Assembly (NCBI GenBank): GCA_016783505.1
Contig: JADHWK010000012.1
Span: forward strand, 1-58,284
Length of the DNA stretch: 58,284 nucleotides
Origin: Candidatus Zhuqueibacterota bacterium
GTDB taxonomy: Bacteria > BS750m-G25
Direction: 5' to 3'
Every line of letters begins with the position of its first letter. The stretch's first letter is position 1. The position numbers and the translations under genes were made by a program. The notes beneath the pieces were generated by a model. It saw nothing but the letters and a program-made list of their open reading frames with translations. It was not told the origin of the DNA and ran no database searches. Below are positions 15,641-25,083 of the stretch, piece after piece.

Positions 15641-16687
15641 ATGAAAAGGATGTTCTGGGTCCTGTTGGGTGTTGTCTGGGTGGTGGCCGGTTGTGGGAGG
15701 GGGAGCGGGGACCAAGTGGTGGTAGTTCTGCAACAGGGCATAAGGAAAGCCGTTGAAGGGTCTAGGGGGGCAGTAGTCTCCTTGATGGTAAGACACGATC
15801 CCTGTCACTGCAGGGGCGAATGCACCTGCCCCCGGGCAGTGGGTTCCGGGGTGCACGTGGGGGATGGGTATATCGTGACCACTGAAGGATTACTGCACGA
15901 CGCTATGGGGGTTACCGTTTCCCTGCAGGATGGGGCTCAGGTGCCCGGTCAAATAGTGGGTAAAGATTTTGAAACCAATCTGGGGCTGGTGCGGGCGGAG
16001 AGGACTGATTTTCCCGCCATCCCCTGGGGAAATTCAGACCATGTCCACCGGGGGGATCTGGGCATTCTGGTGGGTAATACCTATTATTCCCTGGGGGTGG
16101 CAGCTTCGATGGGCATGCTGGGCCGGACCTGGATCGGTGGTGATGATGGATACGATGAACCCCTGCTGGTGCTTCATACGGCTTTAAATCAGGGCCAAAG
16201 CGGTGCCCCAGTGTTGACCATCAACGGGGAATGGGTGGGATTGGCCGATGGGAAAATCCAGGATAATGATAACGTTTGCACGATCATTCCAGTTAATACT
16301 ATCCGTAAAGTTTTTCCCTTGCTTAAAGAAAAGGGCGGGATCGCCCGGGGCTGGTTGGGCATAAAATCGGAGTTCCTCTGCGAGGATGAAAGACTGCGGG
16401 GAAAGGTGGAGGAGTGGAAGGATAAGGGGATAGTGGTGCTTGAGGTCATTCCCGATGGCCCCGCCGCCCGCGCCGGGCTCAGGATCGGGGATGTGATCGT
16501 AGAGATGGAGGATCATGAGATCTCCAACCTTGCAGACCTAAGGCCCAGAGTTACTACGATGCTAAAAGGAAAGACCGTAGAATTACAGATCCATCGTGAC
16601 GGTGAAGAAATGAAAATAAGGGTCACCTTAGGGGATCTTCGTCCGGAAGAAGACCGCATGAGGCGCTGCGGCAGCCGCTCTGTTTAA
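15641..16687 (+). CDS. HtrA/DegP-like lipoprotein with degenerate catalytic triad and CxC-x3-CxC motif
   Basis: 348 aa. Signal peptide with lipobox VVAGC (lipidated Cys18). A trypsin-like domain (about 45-230) and a PDZ domain (about 250-335, ending in the GKTVELQIHRDG pattern) follow the HtrA plan. The catalytic His of TNNHV is replaced (TTEGLLHDA, Gly at the aligned position). The Asp of TDIAL is replaced (TNLGL). The Ser loop survives as GQSGAP. Just before the first strand lies a metal- or disulfide-type motif, C55-x-C57-x3-C61-x-C63. It is probably a sensor or scaffold in the periplasm rather than a protease. It follows the anti-sigma gene by 10 bp. Confidence 0.82.
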   Translation: MKRMFWVLLGVVWVVAGCGRGSGDQVVVVLQQGIRKAVEGSRGAVVSLMVRHDPCHCRGECTCPRAVGSGVHVGDGYIVTTEGLLHDAMGVTVSLQDGAQVPGQIVGKDFETNLGLVRAERTDFPAIPWGNSDHVHRGDLGILVGNTYYSLGVAASMGMLGRTWIGGDDGYDEPLLVLHTALNQGQSGAPVLTINGEWVGLADGKIQDNDNVCTIIPVNTIRKVFPLLKEKGGIARGWLGIKSEFLCEDERLRGKVEEWKDKGIVVLEVIPDGPAARAGLRIGDVIVEMEDHEISNLADLRPRVTTMLKGKTVELQIHRDGEEMKIRVTLGDLRPEEDRMRRCGSRSV

Positions 16688-16731
16688 GCTTTAAATTAGT
16701 TAACATAAAAAATGTTGTCAGATATCTCTGC

Positions 16732-16762
16732 AAAAGGCATCGCATCACTCGGTGCCTTTTTT
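16732..16762 (+). terminator. Rho-independent terminator after the HtrA-like gene
   Basis: AAAAGGCA ... TGCCTTTT with a 13-nt loop, and a run of six T. It separates the sigma/anti-sigma transcript from the cusCBA operon. Confidence 0.8.
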
Positions 16763-16790
16763 GTTTCTGCAAGAATGCCCATAATCTTTT

Positions 16791-16820
16791 CAAACGCTCT
16801 TATGCGATTTTACGTATAAT
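16791..16820 (+). promoter_or_regulatory. Putative ECF-type promoter of the cusCBA operon
   Basis: TTTTCAAAC (core 16791-16795), 17-bp spacer, CGTATAAT (16813-16820). It matches the motif found before the ECF sigma gene (CAAAC-N16-CGTAT). The -10 also contains TATAAT, but no TTGACA-like -35 is at the right distance, which favours an ECF reading. The cusC start is about 75 bp downstream. Confidence 0.5.
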
Positions 16821-16895
16821 AGGTGGAAAGGTTAATGGTTGGAATGTTAATTTGGGTAGTTTTCATTCAGTCAGTTAATGTAAAAAGGGAACACA

Positions 16896-18194
16896 ATGAG
16901 GAATCTAAAGCCATTCGTCATTTTATTTTTCAACATTATCTTCTGGACGATCTTAGGTTCGGTTTCCCTGGCCTTGTCACCAGAGGATCATGGTAACGGC
17001 AGGGCGGTACTAGAAAGATACATTGAGGAAGCCCTGGAAAAGAACCCTGAAATAAAGGCCCTGGAGAGGGACCGGGATGCCTACCAGGCTCGGGTGCCCC
17101 AGGCCGGAGCCCTGCCCGATCCCCAACTGGGGATCAGCCTGATGAACCTGCCTGTCAACTCCTTCAGCTTCTCCCAGGAACCCATGACGGGCAAGGTCCT
17201 CACCGCCATGCAGATGGTCCCCTTTCCCGGCAAGCTGGACCTAAAGGAGAAAATAGCGGAAAAGGAAGCCCTGATTGCGGATCGACTCTATGAGAATAAA
17301 AGAAATGAGATCATAAGAAAGGTGAAAGAAACCTACTTTTACTTATACTTCATACGAAAAGCCATTCAGATTACTGAAAAGAACAAAAACCTGATGGCCC
17401 AGTTCGTTCAGATCGCCCAGACCAAATACGGTGTAGGGACTGGTATTCAGCAGGATGTCCTTCGGGCCCAGCTGGAGCTGTCCAAGTTTACCGATAGGTT
17501 GATCACCCTGGGGCAGAAGGAAAAGGCGTTAAAGGCCCGGTTGAACACCCTGCTTAACCGACCCCCAAGATCTGGGGTCAGTGATTTAGGGGAACTTGAA
17601 CCGACCCTTTTTGAACATACCCTCGATGACCTTGAGGGGCTGGTGATGGCGGATAACCCCATGCTTCAAGCCGCAAAGACCATGGTTGAAAAAGGGGAGA
17701 AGGGCTACCGTCTGGCTCAGAAGGATTATCTGCCAAACTTTGGCTTTTCTTTTAGTTATAATCAACGGGAGGAGATAGCCGGAAAGAGCGAAGGAAATGA
17801 CTACTTCTCGGGGATGGTCATCCTGAATATTCCCCTCTACTTCTGGCGGAAGCAGAGAAAACACGTGGAGGAGACCCAATTAAAGTTGTCCGCCGCTGAG
17901 GAGGGCTATCAACATTTAAAAAACGAGTTATCTTTCAAGATCAGCGATCTTTTTACGGATGCCTTAAAAGGGTGGGATTTGTTGGAACTATACAGAACGG
18001 GGATTATCCCTCAGGCAAGCCAGTCCCTGAATTCCACCCTGGCCGGCTATCAGGTCAACAAGGTGGATTTTCTGACCCTTTTGAACGGACAGATGACACT
18101 TTTTAAATATGAAGTCGATTACTACCGCATCCTGGCCGACTACGAGAAGGACCTGGCCGCCATTGAGATGGTGGTAGGAAAACGATTGTTCTAA
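16896..18194 (+). CDS. cusC: TolC/CusC-family outer-membrane efflux protein
   Basis: 432 aa. A signal peptide at 1-27 is followed by two repeated long-helix/beta-strand halves of the OEP family (YIEEALEKNPEIKALERDRD early; PDPQLGISLMNLP; later LAGYQVNKVDFLTLLNGQ). It forms the trimeric outer-membrane duct for the RND pump encoded next; the adaptor gene begins 23 bp downstream. No lipobox is present. Assigned to the metal-efflux type by operon context rather than by sequence alone. Confidence 0.9.
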   Translation: MRNLKPFVILFFNIIFWTILGSVSLALSPEDHGNGRAVLERYIEEALEKNPEIKALERDRDAYQARVPQAGALPDPQLGISLMNLPVNSFSFSQEPMTGKVLTAMQMVPFPGKLDLKEKIAEKEALIADRLYENKRNEIIRKVKETYFYLYFIRKAIQITEKNKNLMAQFVQIAQTKYGVGTGIQQDVLRAQLELSKFTDRLITLGQKEKALKARLNTLLNRPPRSGVSDLGELEPTLFEHTLDDLEGLVMADNPMLQAAKTMVEKGEKGYRLAQKDYLPNFGFSFSYNQREEIAGKSEGNDYFSGMVILNIPLYFWRKQRKHVEETQLKLSAAEEGYQHLKNELSFKISDLFTDALKGWDLLELYRTGIIPQASQSLNSTLAGYQVNKVDFLTLLNGQMTLFKYEVDYYRILADYEKDLAAIEMVVGKRLF

Positions 18195-18217
18195 GAAAAA
18201 TTTTTCCGGAGTTCGAC

Positions 18218-19744
18218 ATGAAGCCGATTAATATTAAAAGGTTTTGGTTGCCCATCCTCTTTTCCGTTTTGGTTCTCAGCCTGGCGGGCAATATCTGGTT
18301 GTTCTGGGGTAAAGGCTCAAGAACCCAGACTGAAGATAGGGAAATGACCCTTTCCGCTTCCCATCAGCATGAAGAAAGTGGAAAGCAACTGTATTCCTGC
18401 GGCATGCACCCCCAGGTTATTATGGACAAACCGGGCAACTGCCCCATCTGCGGGATGAAATTGACCCCGATCAAGGGAACGGGGGGGGAGGGGTCAAGGG
18501 CGACTAAGGAGAGGAAGATCAAATACTGGGTAGCCCCTATGGACCCCACCTATATCTCGGACAGACCGGGGAAATCCCCAATGGGGATGGACCTGGTTCC
18601 CGTCTATGAGGGCGAGGCGGAAGAATCAGGATCAATTATTCGTATAGATCCGGTTATAGTGCAGAACATGGGGGTGAAGACCCAGCGAGTCAAACGGATG
18701 GATCTGCGACGGAAGATTCGCACCGTGGGCCGGGTGGATTATGACGAGAAAAAGCTATATCGGATCAACACCAAGATCAGCGGCTGGCTCGAGAAGTTAT
18801 ACGTGAACTACACCGGTCAGGTGGTGAAAAAGGGAGAACCCCTGCTGGAGATTTACAGCCCCGAGCTGGTCACTACCCAGGAGGAGTTTTTGCTGGCGCT
18901 GAGGAACCGGGAACTATTAGGACCCAGTTCCTTCAAAGAGATCAGCCAAGGGGCTCAGGAGTTGCTGGAGTCCACCCGGCGGCGGCTAAAATATTGGGAC
19001 ATCCCCGATGAACAGATAAAACAGCTCGAGGAAGGGGGAAAGATCAGCAAGACCATGACCCTGGTAGCCCCGGTTACCGGTGTGGTGGTGCATAAGAACG
19101 CCGAAGAGGGGCTGCACGTCATGCCGGGAATGGACCTCTACCGCATCGCCGACCTTTCTACGGTCTGGGTATATGTGGACATTTACGAATACGAACTGCC
19201 CTGGGTCAAGGTGGGTCAACGGGTGGAAATGGAGCTTTCCTACACCCCAGGAAAGGTCTACCGGGGAAATGTTATTTACATCTATCCTTATCTGGACCCA
19301 AAGACGAGAACAGCCAAGGTCCGGCTTGAATTCGCCAACCCGGGGATGCGTCTAAAACCGGATATGTACGCCAATATCAAGATTCAACCGGTGGCTGCCA
19401 GGGATGTGGCGGTCGTTCCCGAAGAAGCGGTCATTCATTCCGGGGAGCGGACCCTCGTTTTCTTGGCAAAGGGGGAAGGCCGGTTCGAATCCCGGGATGT
19501 CACCCTGGGGCTGGAGGGGGAGGGGGGATATTATGAAGTGCTTGAAGGGCTGGAAGAAGGGGATGTGATTGTCACCTCAGCCCAGTTCTTACTGGATTCG
19601 GAGAGCAAACTCCAGGAAGCCATTCAGAAAATGCTGGCGGCTAAAGGGGGACACGGACAACAAGGGCACGAAACCATGAAGATGGAGGAGAGCCCGCCCC
19701 CAACAGGGTCTGTTAAACCCCCGGAATTGGTGCGTGAACAATAA
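18218..19744 (+). CDS. cusB: CusB-type periplasmic adaptor with N-terminal heavy-metal-binding domain
   Basis: 508 aa. An N-terminal membrane anchor or signal is followed by an HMBD module: YSCGMHPQVIMDKPGNCPIC is its core, and a second, Cys-poor copy reads WVAPMDPTYISDRPGKSPMG. The barrel-sandwich/lipoyl, alpha-hairpin and membrane-proximal domains of the HlyD/CusB family come next (VDYDEKKLYRINTKISGWLE; GVVVHKNAEEGLHV; YPYLDPKTRTAKVRLEF). It joins the RND pump to the outer-membrane duct and delivers Cu(I)/Ag(I). The C-terminal tail is rich in His, Met and Pro. Confidence 0.93.
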   Translation: MKPINIKRFWLPILFSVLVLSLAGNIWLFWGKGSRTQTEDREMTLSASHQHEESGKQLYSCGMHPQVIMDKPGNCPICGMKLTPIKGTGGEGSRATKERKIKYWVAPMDPTYISDRPGKSPMGMDLVPVYEGEAEESGSIIRIDPVIVQNMGVKTQRVKRMDLRRKIRTVGRVDYDEKKLYRINTKISGWLEKLYVNYTGQVVKKGEPLLEIYSPELVTTQEEFLLALRNRELLGPSSFKEISQGAQELLESTRRRLKYWDIPDEQIKQLEEGGKISKTMTLVAPVTGVVVHKNAEEGLHVMPGMDLYRIADLSTVWVYVDIYEYELPWVKVGQRVEMELSYTPGKVYRGNVIYIYPYLDPKTRTAKVRLEFANPGMRLKPDMYANIKIQPVAARDVAVVPEEAVIHSGERTLVFLAKGEGRFESRDVTLGLEGEGGYYEVLEGLEEGDVIVTSAQFLLDSESKLQEAIQKMLAAKGGHGQQGHETMKMEESPPPTGSVKPPELVREQ

Positions 19745-19803
19745 GGGTAGGAAAAATTTGTAAAGGTTTATAAAACCGCTTTATAAAATGTAATCTTAAC
19801 CAG

Positions 19804-19824
19804 AACCTTATCTTCAGATAGGTT
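19804..19824 (+). other. Intercistronic stem-loop between cusB and cusA
   Basis: AACC-T-TATC, loop TTCA, GATAGGTT: eight base pairs with one bulged T, within the 129-bp gap. It could adjust the relative expression of adaptor and pump. No T-tract is present. Confidence 0.35.
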
Positions 19825-19873
19825 AAGCGTAGCAAAGATTCCCTTCAGCGGACGTTCAGTTGGGAGAATAAAA

Positions 19874-22800
19874 ATGCTGGAAAAAATAATTGAAGCTTCG
19901 GTCAGGAATAAATTTCTGGTTATCCTGTTTACGATAATCGTTGTCATTCTGGGGTTGGTTAGCATGTTTCGCACCCCGGTGGATGCCATCCCCGACCTCT
20001 CCGACGTTCAGGTTATCATATTCACCGAATATCCGGGACAGGCCCCCCAAGTGGTGGAGGATCAGGTGACCTACCCACTGACCACGGCTATGCTGGCAGT
20101 GCCTTATGCTAAAGTAGTGCGGGGCTATTCCTTTTTTGGATTTTCTATGGTGTATATCATCTTTGAAGACGGCACTGATCTTTACTGGGCACGGAGCCGG
20201 GTGCTGGAATACCTGAATTACGTATCCGGCCGTTTGCCCAGAGGGGTAACCCCATCCCTGGGCCCCGACGCCACCGGGGTGGGCTGGGTGTACGAATACG
20301 TGCTGGACGGGGGGGACAAATATGACTTGCAGGAACTCCGCTCCATCCAGGACTGGTACCTGCGGTATGAATTGACTTCAGTCCCCGGGGTGGCCGAGGT
20401 GGCCTCCATCGGGGGATACGTGAAACAATATCAGGTAGTGGTGGACCCCAACAAACTGGTGGCCTATAACATTCCCCTGAGTAAGATCAAGATGGCCATT
20501 CAACGGAGCAATAACGATGTGGGGGGAAGGCTGCTGGAGATGGGGGAGACGGAATTTATGGTGCGGGGGCTAGGCTACATCAAGTCGCCGGAGGATGTGA
20601 AGAACATTCCCGTTGGTGTGAGCAAGGAGGGGACCCCCATCCTCATAAAGCACATAGCCCACGTGCAGATTGGCCCCGAGCTGCGGCGGGGGATCGCCGA
20701 CTGGAACGGTGAAGGGGAAGTCGTCGGGGGGATTATTGTAATGCGCTGGGGGGAGAACGCCCTGGAGGTGATAAAAAACGTGAAAAAGAAGTTAGAGGAC
20801 CTGAAATCGGGTCTTCCCGAAGGGGTAAAGATCAAGACCGCCTACGACCGGTCGGGGTTGATCCGGCGGGCTATTGAAAATCTCAGCTATAAGTTGCTAG
20901 AAGAGCTGGCGGTGGTAGCCCTGGTGTGTATCTTCTTCTTGCTCCATCTCCGCAGCGCCTTTGTGGCCATCTTCACCCTGCCGGTGGGCATTTTGATCTC
21001 TTTCATTGTCATGTACTACATGGGGATTAATGCAAATATTATGTCGTTGGGTGGTATCGCCATTGCCATCGGGGTCATGGTGGATGCGTCCGTGGTGATG
21101 GTGGAAAATGCCCATAAACACATCGAAAGGCAAAAGCTGAATCCGAAGGGTGAAATTTCCGACTTGGAACACGAGCAGATTATTCTGCAAGCAGCAAAGG
21201 AAGTGGGGCCGGCGTTATTCTATTCATTGGTGATTATTACGGTTTCTTTTCTACCAGTATTTAGCCTTCAGGCCCAGGAAGGGCGATTATTCAGTCCCTT
21301 GGCCTATACCAAGACCTTTGCCATGGCCGCCTCATCAATTCTGGCGATCACTATTATACCGGTGTTAATGGTTTTTTTCATACGGGGAAAAATTAGGCCG
21401 GAGGGAAAAAACCCCTTAAGCAGATTTTTCATTTTCCTTTATAGGCCCTTTATTAACCTAGTTCTTCGCTTTCCCAAAATAACGGTTATGTTGGCTTTGG
21501 TAATATTAATAGTCACCGTTTTTCCCTTTATGCAATTGGGATCGGAGTTTATGCCCCCCCTCAATGAAGGGGATCTGCTGTATATGCCCACTACCGATCC
21601 CGGGATTTCCATCACCAAGGCCAAAGAACTGCTACAGCAGACGGACAGGATCATCCAATCGTTCCCTGAAGTGCACCACACCTTTGGCAAGATCGGCCGC
21701 GCCGAGACGGCCACCGATCCGGCCCCGTTGTCCATGATCGAAACCACCATCATGCTGAAGCCCGAGGAAGAATGGCGGCCGGGGATGACCATAGAAAAGC
21801 TTACCGAGGAGCTGAATAATGCCATTCAGTTTCCGGGATTGACTAACGCCTGGACCATGCCCATCAAGACCCGGATTGACATGCTGTCCACGGGCATCAA
21901 AACCCCGGTGGGGATTAAACTGATGGGTCCCGATTTGGAAGTATTAGCGGATCTGGCCGAACAGATTGCCAGCGTTATGCGTCCCCTGCCGGGAACCCTG
22001 AGTGCCTTTCCCGAAAAGACGGTGGGCGGGAATTATTTTGATTATGTGATCAATCGGGAGGAAGCAGCCCGCTACGGTCTCACCGTCCAGGACATCCAGG
22101 ATGTCATCATGTCAGCAGTAGGGGGGATGAATGTCACCTACACCGTTGAAGGGCTGGAGCGGTATCCCGTCAACATCCGTTACAGCCGGGAACTGCGGGA
22201 TAACCTTTATGATTTAAAGAGGATTTTGATACCCACCCCTACCGGAGCCCAGATTCCCATCGGTCAGGTGACGGATATTCGGATCAGCAAGGGACCCCCA
22301 ATGATCAAATCTGAGAATGCCCGCCGCACCGCCTGGATCTACGTGGACCTTACCACCAGGGATGTGGGGGGATACGTCAAAGGGGCCAAGCAGGTGGTCA
22401 GCGAGAAAATAAAATTCCCCCCGGGCTATTCCATCGTCTGGTCGGGACAGTATGAGTATATGGAGCGAGCAGCGAAGCGATTAAGATTGGTTGTTCCTAT
22501 AACCATCGTGATCATTTTCCTTTTGCTATTCTTCCACTTTAAGAATTTGACTGAAAGCACGATCGTAATGGTTTCTCTTCCATTTTCCCTGGTTGGAGGG
22601 GTATGGCTAATGTATATCAATCATTTTAACATGAGTGTAGCGGTAGCGGTGGGCTTCATTGCTTTGGCCGGTTTGGCCGCTGAAACCAGTGTGGTTATGC
22701 TAATATATTTGGACGAAGCATTCGGACGATTTAAGAATGAGGGACGCATGAAAACCTGGGCAGATCTCAAAAGGGCCATCGTTGCAGGGGCGCTTATGAG

Positions 22801-23011
22801 GGTGCGGCCAGTGTTGATGACGGTGGGCACAACCCTGATGGCTCTTTTGCCAATCATGTTCGGTACTGCCACCGGTTCCCAGGTGATGAAGCGTATTGCT
22901 ACTCCCATGGTTGGCGGATTAATTAGTGCCACTATCTTAACCCTGGTCATAACCCCAGCAATTTATGCTTTATGGAAGAGAATAGGATTGCGAAAAATAT
23001 TTGGAGATTAA
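19874..23011 (+). CDS. cusA: CusA-type heavy-metal RND efflux pump
   Basis: 1045 aa, the usual length. Twelve membrane segments in two halves with large periplasmic loops. The HME-RND signature [17 protein letters not shown] is present, as is the segment IV region ([20 protein letters not shown]) with the Asp needed for proton relay. The specific signature and the methionine-rich adaptor upstream point to Cu(I)/Ag(I) rather than Co/Zn/Cd. The pump takes metal from the periplasm or inner membrane and exports it through the CusC duct. Confidence 0.95.
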   Translation: MLEKIIEASVRNKFLVILFTIIVVILGLVSMFRTPVDAIPDLSDVQVIIFTEYPGQAPQVVEDQVTYPLTTAMLAVPYAKVVRGYSFFGFSMVYIIFEDGTDLYWARSRVLEYLNYVSGRLPRGVTPSLGPDATGVGWVYEYVLDGGDKYDLQELRSIQDWYLRYELTSVPGVAEVASIGGYVKQYQVVVDPNKLVAYNIPLSKIKMAIQRSNNDVGGRLLEMGETEFMVRGLGYIKSPEDVKNIPVGVSKEGTPILIKHIAHVQIGPELRRGIADWNGEGEVVGGIIVMRWGENALEVIKNVKKKLEDLKSGLPEGVKIKTAYDRSGLIRRAIENLSYKLLEELAVVALVCIFFLLHLRSAFVAIFTLPVGILISFIVMYYMGINANIMSLGGIAIAIGVMVDASVVMVENAHKHIERQKLNPKGEISDLEHEQIILQAAKEVGPALFYSLVIITVSFLPVFSLQAQEGRLFSPLAYTKTFAMAASSILAITIIPVLMVFFIRGKIRPEGKNPLSRFFIFLYRPFINLVLRFPKITVMLALVILIVTVFPFMQLGSEFMPPLNEGDLLYMPTTDPGISITKAKELLQQTDRIIQSFPEVHHTFGKIGRAETATDPAPLSMIETTIMLKPEEEWRPGMTIEKLTEELNNAIQFPGLTNAWTMPIKTRIDMLSTGIKTPVGIKLMGPDLEVLADLAEQIASVMRPLPGTLSAFPEKTVGGNYFDYVINREEAARYGLTVQDIQDVIMSAVGGMNVTYTVEGLERYPVNIRYSRELRDNLYDLKRILIPTPTGAQIPIGQVTDIRISKGPPMIKSENARRTAWIYVDLTTRDVGGYVKGAKQVVSEKIKFPPGYSIVWSGQYEYMERAAKRLRLVVPITIVIIFLLLFFHFKNLTESTIVMVSLPFSLVGGVWLMYINHFNMSVAVAVGFIALAGLAAETSVVMLIYLDEAFGRFKNEGRMKTWADLKRAIVAGALMRVRPVLMTVGTTLMALLPIMFGTATGSQVMKRIATPMVGGLISATILTLVITPAIYALWKRIGLRKIFGD

Positions 23012-23045
23012 AATGCGCTGTCCATAATAAAAATTGGAGGATATT

Positions 23046-23390
23046 ATGAAGACCTTAAAGAAGCGGACCATCTTAGTTAGGGGTTTGACCTGTGGGGATT
23101 GTGAAATTAAATTAGAGAGCGCACTTGGTGCTTTTAGGGGGGTCAAAGCGGTGGAGGTCAATCCCCAAAGGGGGGAGGTATGGGTGGAACACGACCTCGG
23201 TCTGGTTACCCTTTCTGAAATCGAGAAGGAAATTTCAAATCAGGGGTTTGAACTGGGTGTTGGAATGTTTGACCGGATAAGAAGGGGATGGGTTCACTTT
23301 ACAGAGGAAAACGAGAAGGGAAATCTGGAAACCGTGCCCACCAGTTGCTGTTCCAACCCCAAGGATATTTTGGAAAAAGCGGGCAAGTGA
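23046..23390 (+). CDS. HMA-domain copper-chaperone-like protein
   Basis: 114 aa from the ATG at 23046, chosen because GGAGG (23036-23040) lies just before it; an ATG at 23034 overlaps that site. Residues 1-70 form a heavy-metal-associated domain with the metal site GLTCGDCEIKLE. A C-terminal extension of about 45 residues ends in TSCCSNP, a further pair of cysteines. Probably a cytoplasmic Cu(I) carrier serving the ATPase or pump of this cluster. It follows cusA by 34 bp. Confidence 0.85.
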   Translation: MKTLKKRTILVRGLTCGDCEIKLESALGAFRGVKAVEVNPQRGEVWVEHDLGLVTLSEIEKEISNQGFELGVGMFDRIRRGWVHFTEENEKGNLETVPTSCCSNPKDILEKAGK

Positions 23391-23399
23391 GGGGATACC

Positions 23400-24122
23400 A
23401 TGGTAACGAACATATCGTTGATGCGGGTTCTGGCGATTATGGGGTTTACCCTTTTAGTTTTAGCCCCCTCCCTGAATGCTCAGGTGGAGAGGGTCATACC
23501 GGGGGACACCACCGCTGTTGATCCGGTGTGTGGGACGGTGGTGGAAAAAGCCCGGGCGGCGGGGATTACCGAGGTGGAGGGAGTCCGTTATTATTTCTGC
23601 TCCAAGACTGATCAATTAAAATTTGCTGAAAATCCCCTGAAATATATCAAACAGCTGATAACCCATCGCCCCATGATCAAAGGGGGCCCGGGGCGGGTTA
23701 AGGATTGTGGAGGGGGAGATTTTAAGCCGCAGAAAACCCCCTCCGCTCATCCCCTAACTTTAGATAAAAAAACTGGAGGACAAATGAAGATCAAAATCAA
23801 GTCCATTGAATTGCAATACTTTTCCGATTGCCCGAACTGGAAAAGGGCCCTTTCGGGCTTGAAAAAGGTGCTAAAGGGGCTGGGGATAGGGACCCCCATT
23901 CAGGTGACCCTGATCAAAGATGAGGCCGAGGCGGTGGCAAGAATTTTTTTGGGATCGCCCACCATTAAAATTGACGGGCAGGATATTGAAAGGGTGGGGG
24001 GGGAGCCCTTCTTTAGCTGTCGTATCTACCGATTCGAAGGAAAAAATTATGGCTATCTCCCACCCAAAATGATCCGGGAGTTTCTGCTTCACTTAAATAA
24101 TCGCAAGATCCAAAAAGCATAA
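23400..24122 (+). CDS. Exported YHS-domain protein fused to a thioredoxin-like (DUF2703-like) domain
   Basis: 240 aa. Residues 1-27 are a signal peptide (LLVLAPSLNAQ). Residues 40-85 form a YHS domain (VDPVCGTVVEK, then RYYFCSKTDQLKFAENPLKY). After a linker, residues 129-240 form a thioredoxin-like module (YFSDCPNWKRAL, FLGSPTIKIDGQDI, SCRIYRFEG) that normally exists as a separate cytoplasmic protein of about 100 aa. The linker DNA contains a ribosome-binding site and ATG at 23784, so the second module may also be made on its own. Either a lost stop codon created the fusion or both products are made. Confidence 0.75.
   Translation: MVTNISLMRVLAIMGFTLLVLAPSLNAQVERVIPGDTTAVDPVCGTVVEKARAAGITEVEGVRYYFCSKTDQLKFAENPLKYIKQLITHRPMIKGGPGRVKDCGGGDFKPQKTPSAHPLTLDKKTGGQMKIKIKSIELQYFSDCPNWKRALSGLKKVLKGLGIGTPIQVTLIKDEAEAVARIFLGSPTIKIDGQDIERVGGEPFFSCRIYRFEGKNYGYLPPKMIREFLLHLNNRKIQKA
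23775..23786 (+). promoter_or_regulatory. Internal ribosome-binding site and start codon inside the YHS fusion gene
   Basis: GGAGGACAA followed by ATG at 23784, in frame. Translation from here would give 112 aa beginning MKIKIKSIELQYFSDCPNW, exactly the start expected for the free thioredoxin-like family. Confidence 0.55.
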
Positions 24123-24147
24123 GCAGCAAATTAGAAAGGAGAGAATC

Positions 24148-24372
24148 ATGCATTGGTTGGGTTGGGGGGGCGGTTGGTTTATGATTGCGATTTGGTGGGC
24201 GCTCATTATCGTTGGCATATTTTTCTTGGTCAAATGGGTCAATACCCAGAGATCACAGTCAACAAAAGCGGACTCTGCTTTGGAGATTCTCAAAAAGCGG
24301 TATGCGCGGGGAGAAATTACCCAAGAAGAGTTCGAACAAATAAAAAAGGATATAAATGACTTGGAGGGATGA
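24148..24372 (+). CDS. Small SHOCT-domain membrane protein
   Basis: 74 aa. One membrane helix (FMIAIWWALIIVGIFFLVKW) and a C-terminal SHOCT motif (ALEILKKRYARGEITQEEFE). Such proteins are common in metal-resistance operons; the role of the SHOCT motif is probably oligomerisation. A Shine-Dalgarno (AGAAAGGAG) precedes the start. The stop overlaps the start of the next gene. Confidence 0.88.
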   Translation: MHWLGWGGGWFMIAIWWALIIVGIFFLVKWVNTQRSQSTKADSALEILKKRYARGEITQEEFEQIKKDINDLEG

Positions 24373-24944
24373 TGTTAGATATTACTTTACTCCATCCTAA
24401 AGTGGTGCACTTTACCATTGCCCTGTTTGCGATGGCGGTATTACTCGATCTTTTAGGGTTGATAATTAAAAACGAAAGGTTCCAAGGTGTGGCCTGGATC
24501 AATTTAATCTTTGCCGATGCGGCTGGGGTGGTGACTGTGATTACCGGTTTACTGGCGGCAAGCAATGTCCCCCACGCCGAATCCGCCCACCAGATCATGG
24601 AAATCCATCAAACCCTGGGATACATCGTGCTCGGGAGCATTGTCCTGTTGCTTATCTGGCATATCTTGTTAAAAGGTAAATTTCCCGTAAAAGCGGCTTT
24701 TCTTTATATTATCATTGGATTAGTAGGGGTTGGTGTTATGTTCGCCGGTGCCTATTATGGCGGAGAGATGGTCTATACCCACGGCGTGGCAGTAAAAGCC
24801 CTACGGGTTAGCGAAGAGGAAGCAGGACATCATCATGCCGAAGACAGAGAAGCCCATATAACCCGAGAAACGGAAAAAGTCGAGCATTATCACCAAGGCG
24901 ATCATGATCATCGGCATATTCAAGGCGAAGAAATGAATGAATAA
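24372..24944 (+). CDS. DUF2231-type four-helix membrane protein with His-rich tail
   Basis: 190 aa from the ATG at 24372; an ATG at 24369 is also possible but sits 1 nt after the GGAGG. Four hydrophobic segments, the first preceded by LLHPKVVHFTIALF, the DUF2231 signature with conserved histidines. The C-terminal 40 residues are rich in His, Asp and Glu (AGHHHAEDREAH, HYHQGDHDHRH), a likely metal buffer. The function of the family is not established. Overlap with the SHOCT gene implies translational coupling. Confidence 0.82.
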   Translation: MLDITLLHPKVVHFTIALFAMAVLLDLLGLIIKNERFQGVAWINLIFADAAGVVTVITGLLAASNVPHAESAHQIMEIHQTLGYIVLGSIVLLLIWHILLKGKFPVKAAFLYIIIGLVGVGVMFAGAYYGGEMVYTHGVAVKALRVSEEEAGHHHAEDREAHITRETEKVEHYHQGDHDHRHIQGEEMNE

Positions 24945-25025
24945 AAAGGTCGAAATAATCGATCTGGTAGATTTGATTCTCATGTCCCAAGATCGTTTCC
25001 CAAGACCCTTCGGGCCGAAAATTTC

Positions 25026-25054
25026 TTGCATAATTCCCTACTTTTGGCTATATT
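25026..25054 (+). promoter_or_regulatory. Sigma-70-type promoter before the DUF302 gene
   Basis: TTGCAT (25026-25031), 17-bp spacer, TATATT (25049-25054), 30 bp before the ATG. Confidence 0.55.
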
Positions 25055-25083
25055 AACGCTGAAAAATAAAAGGAGGTTGTAAA

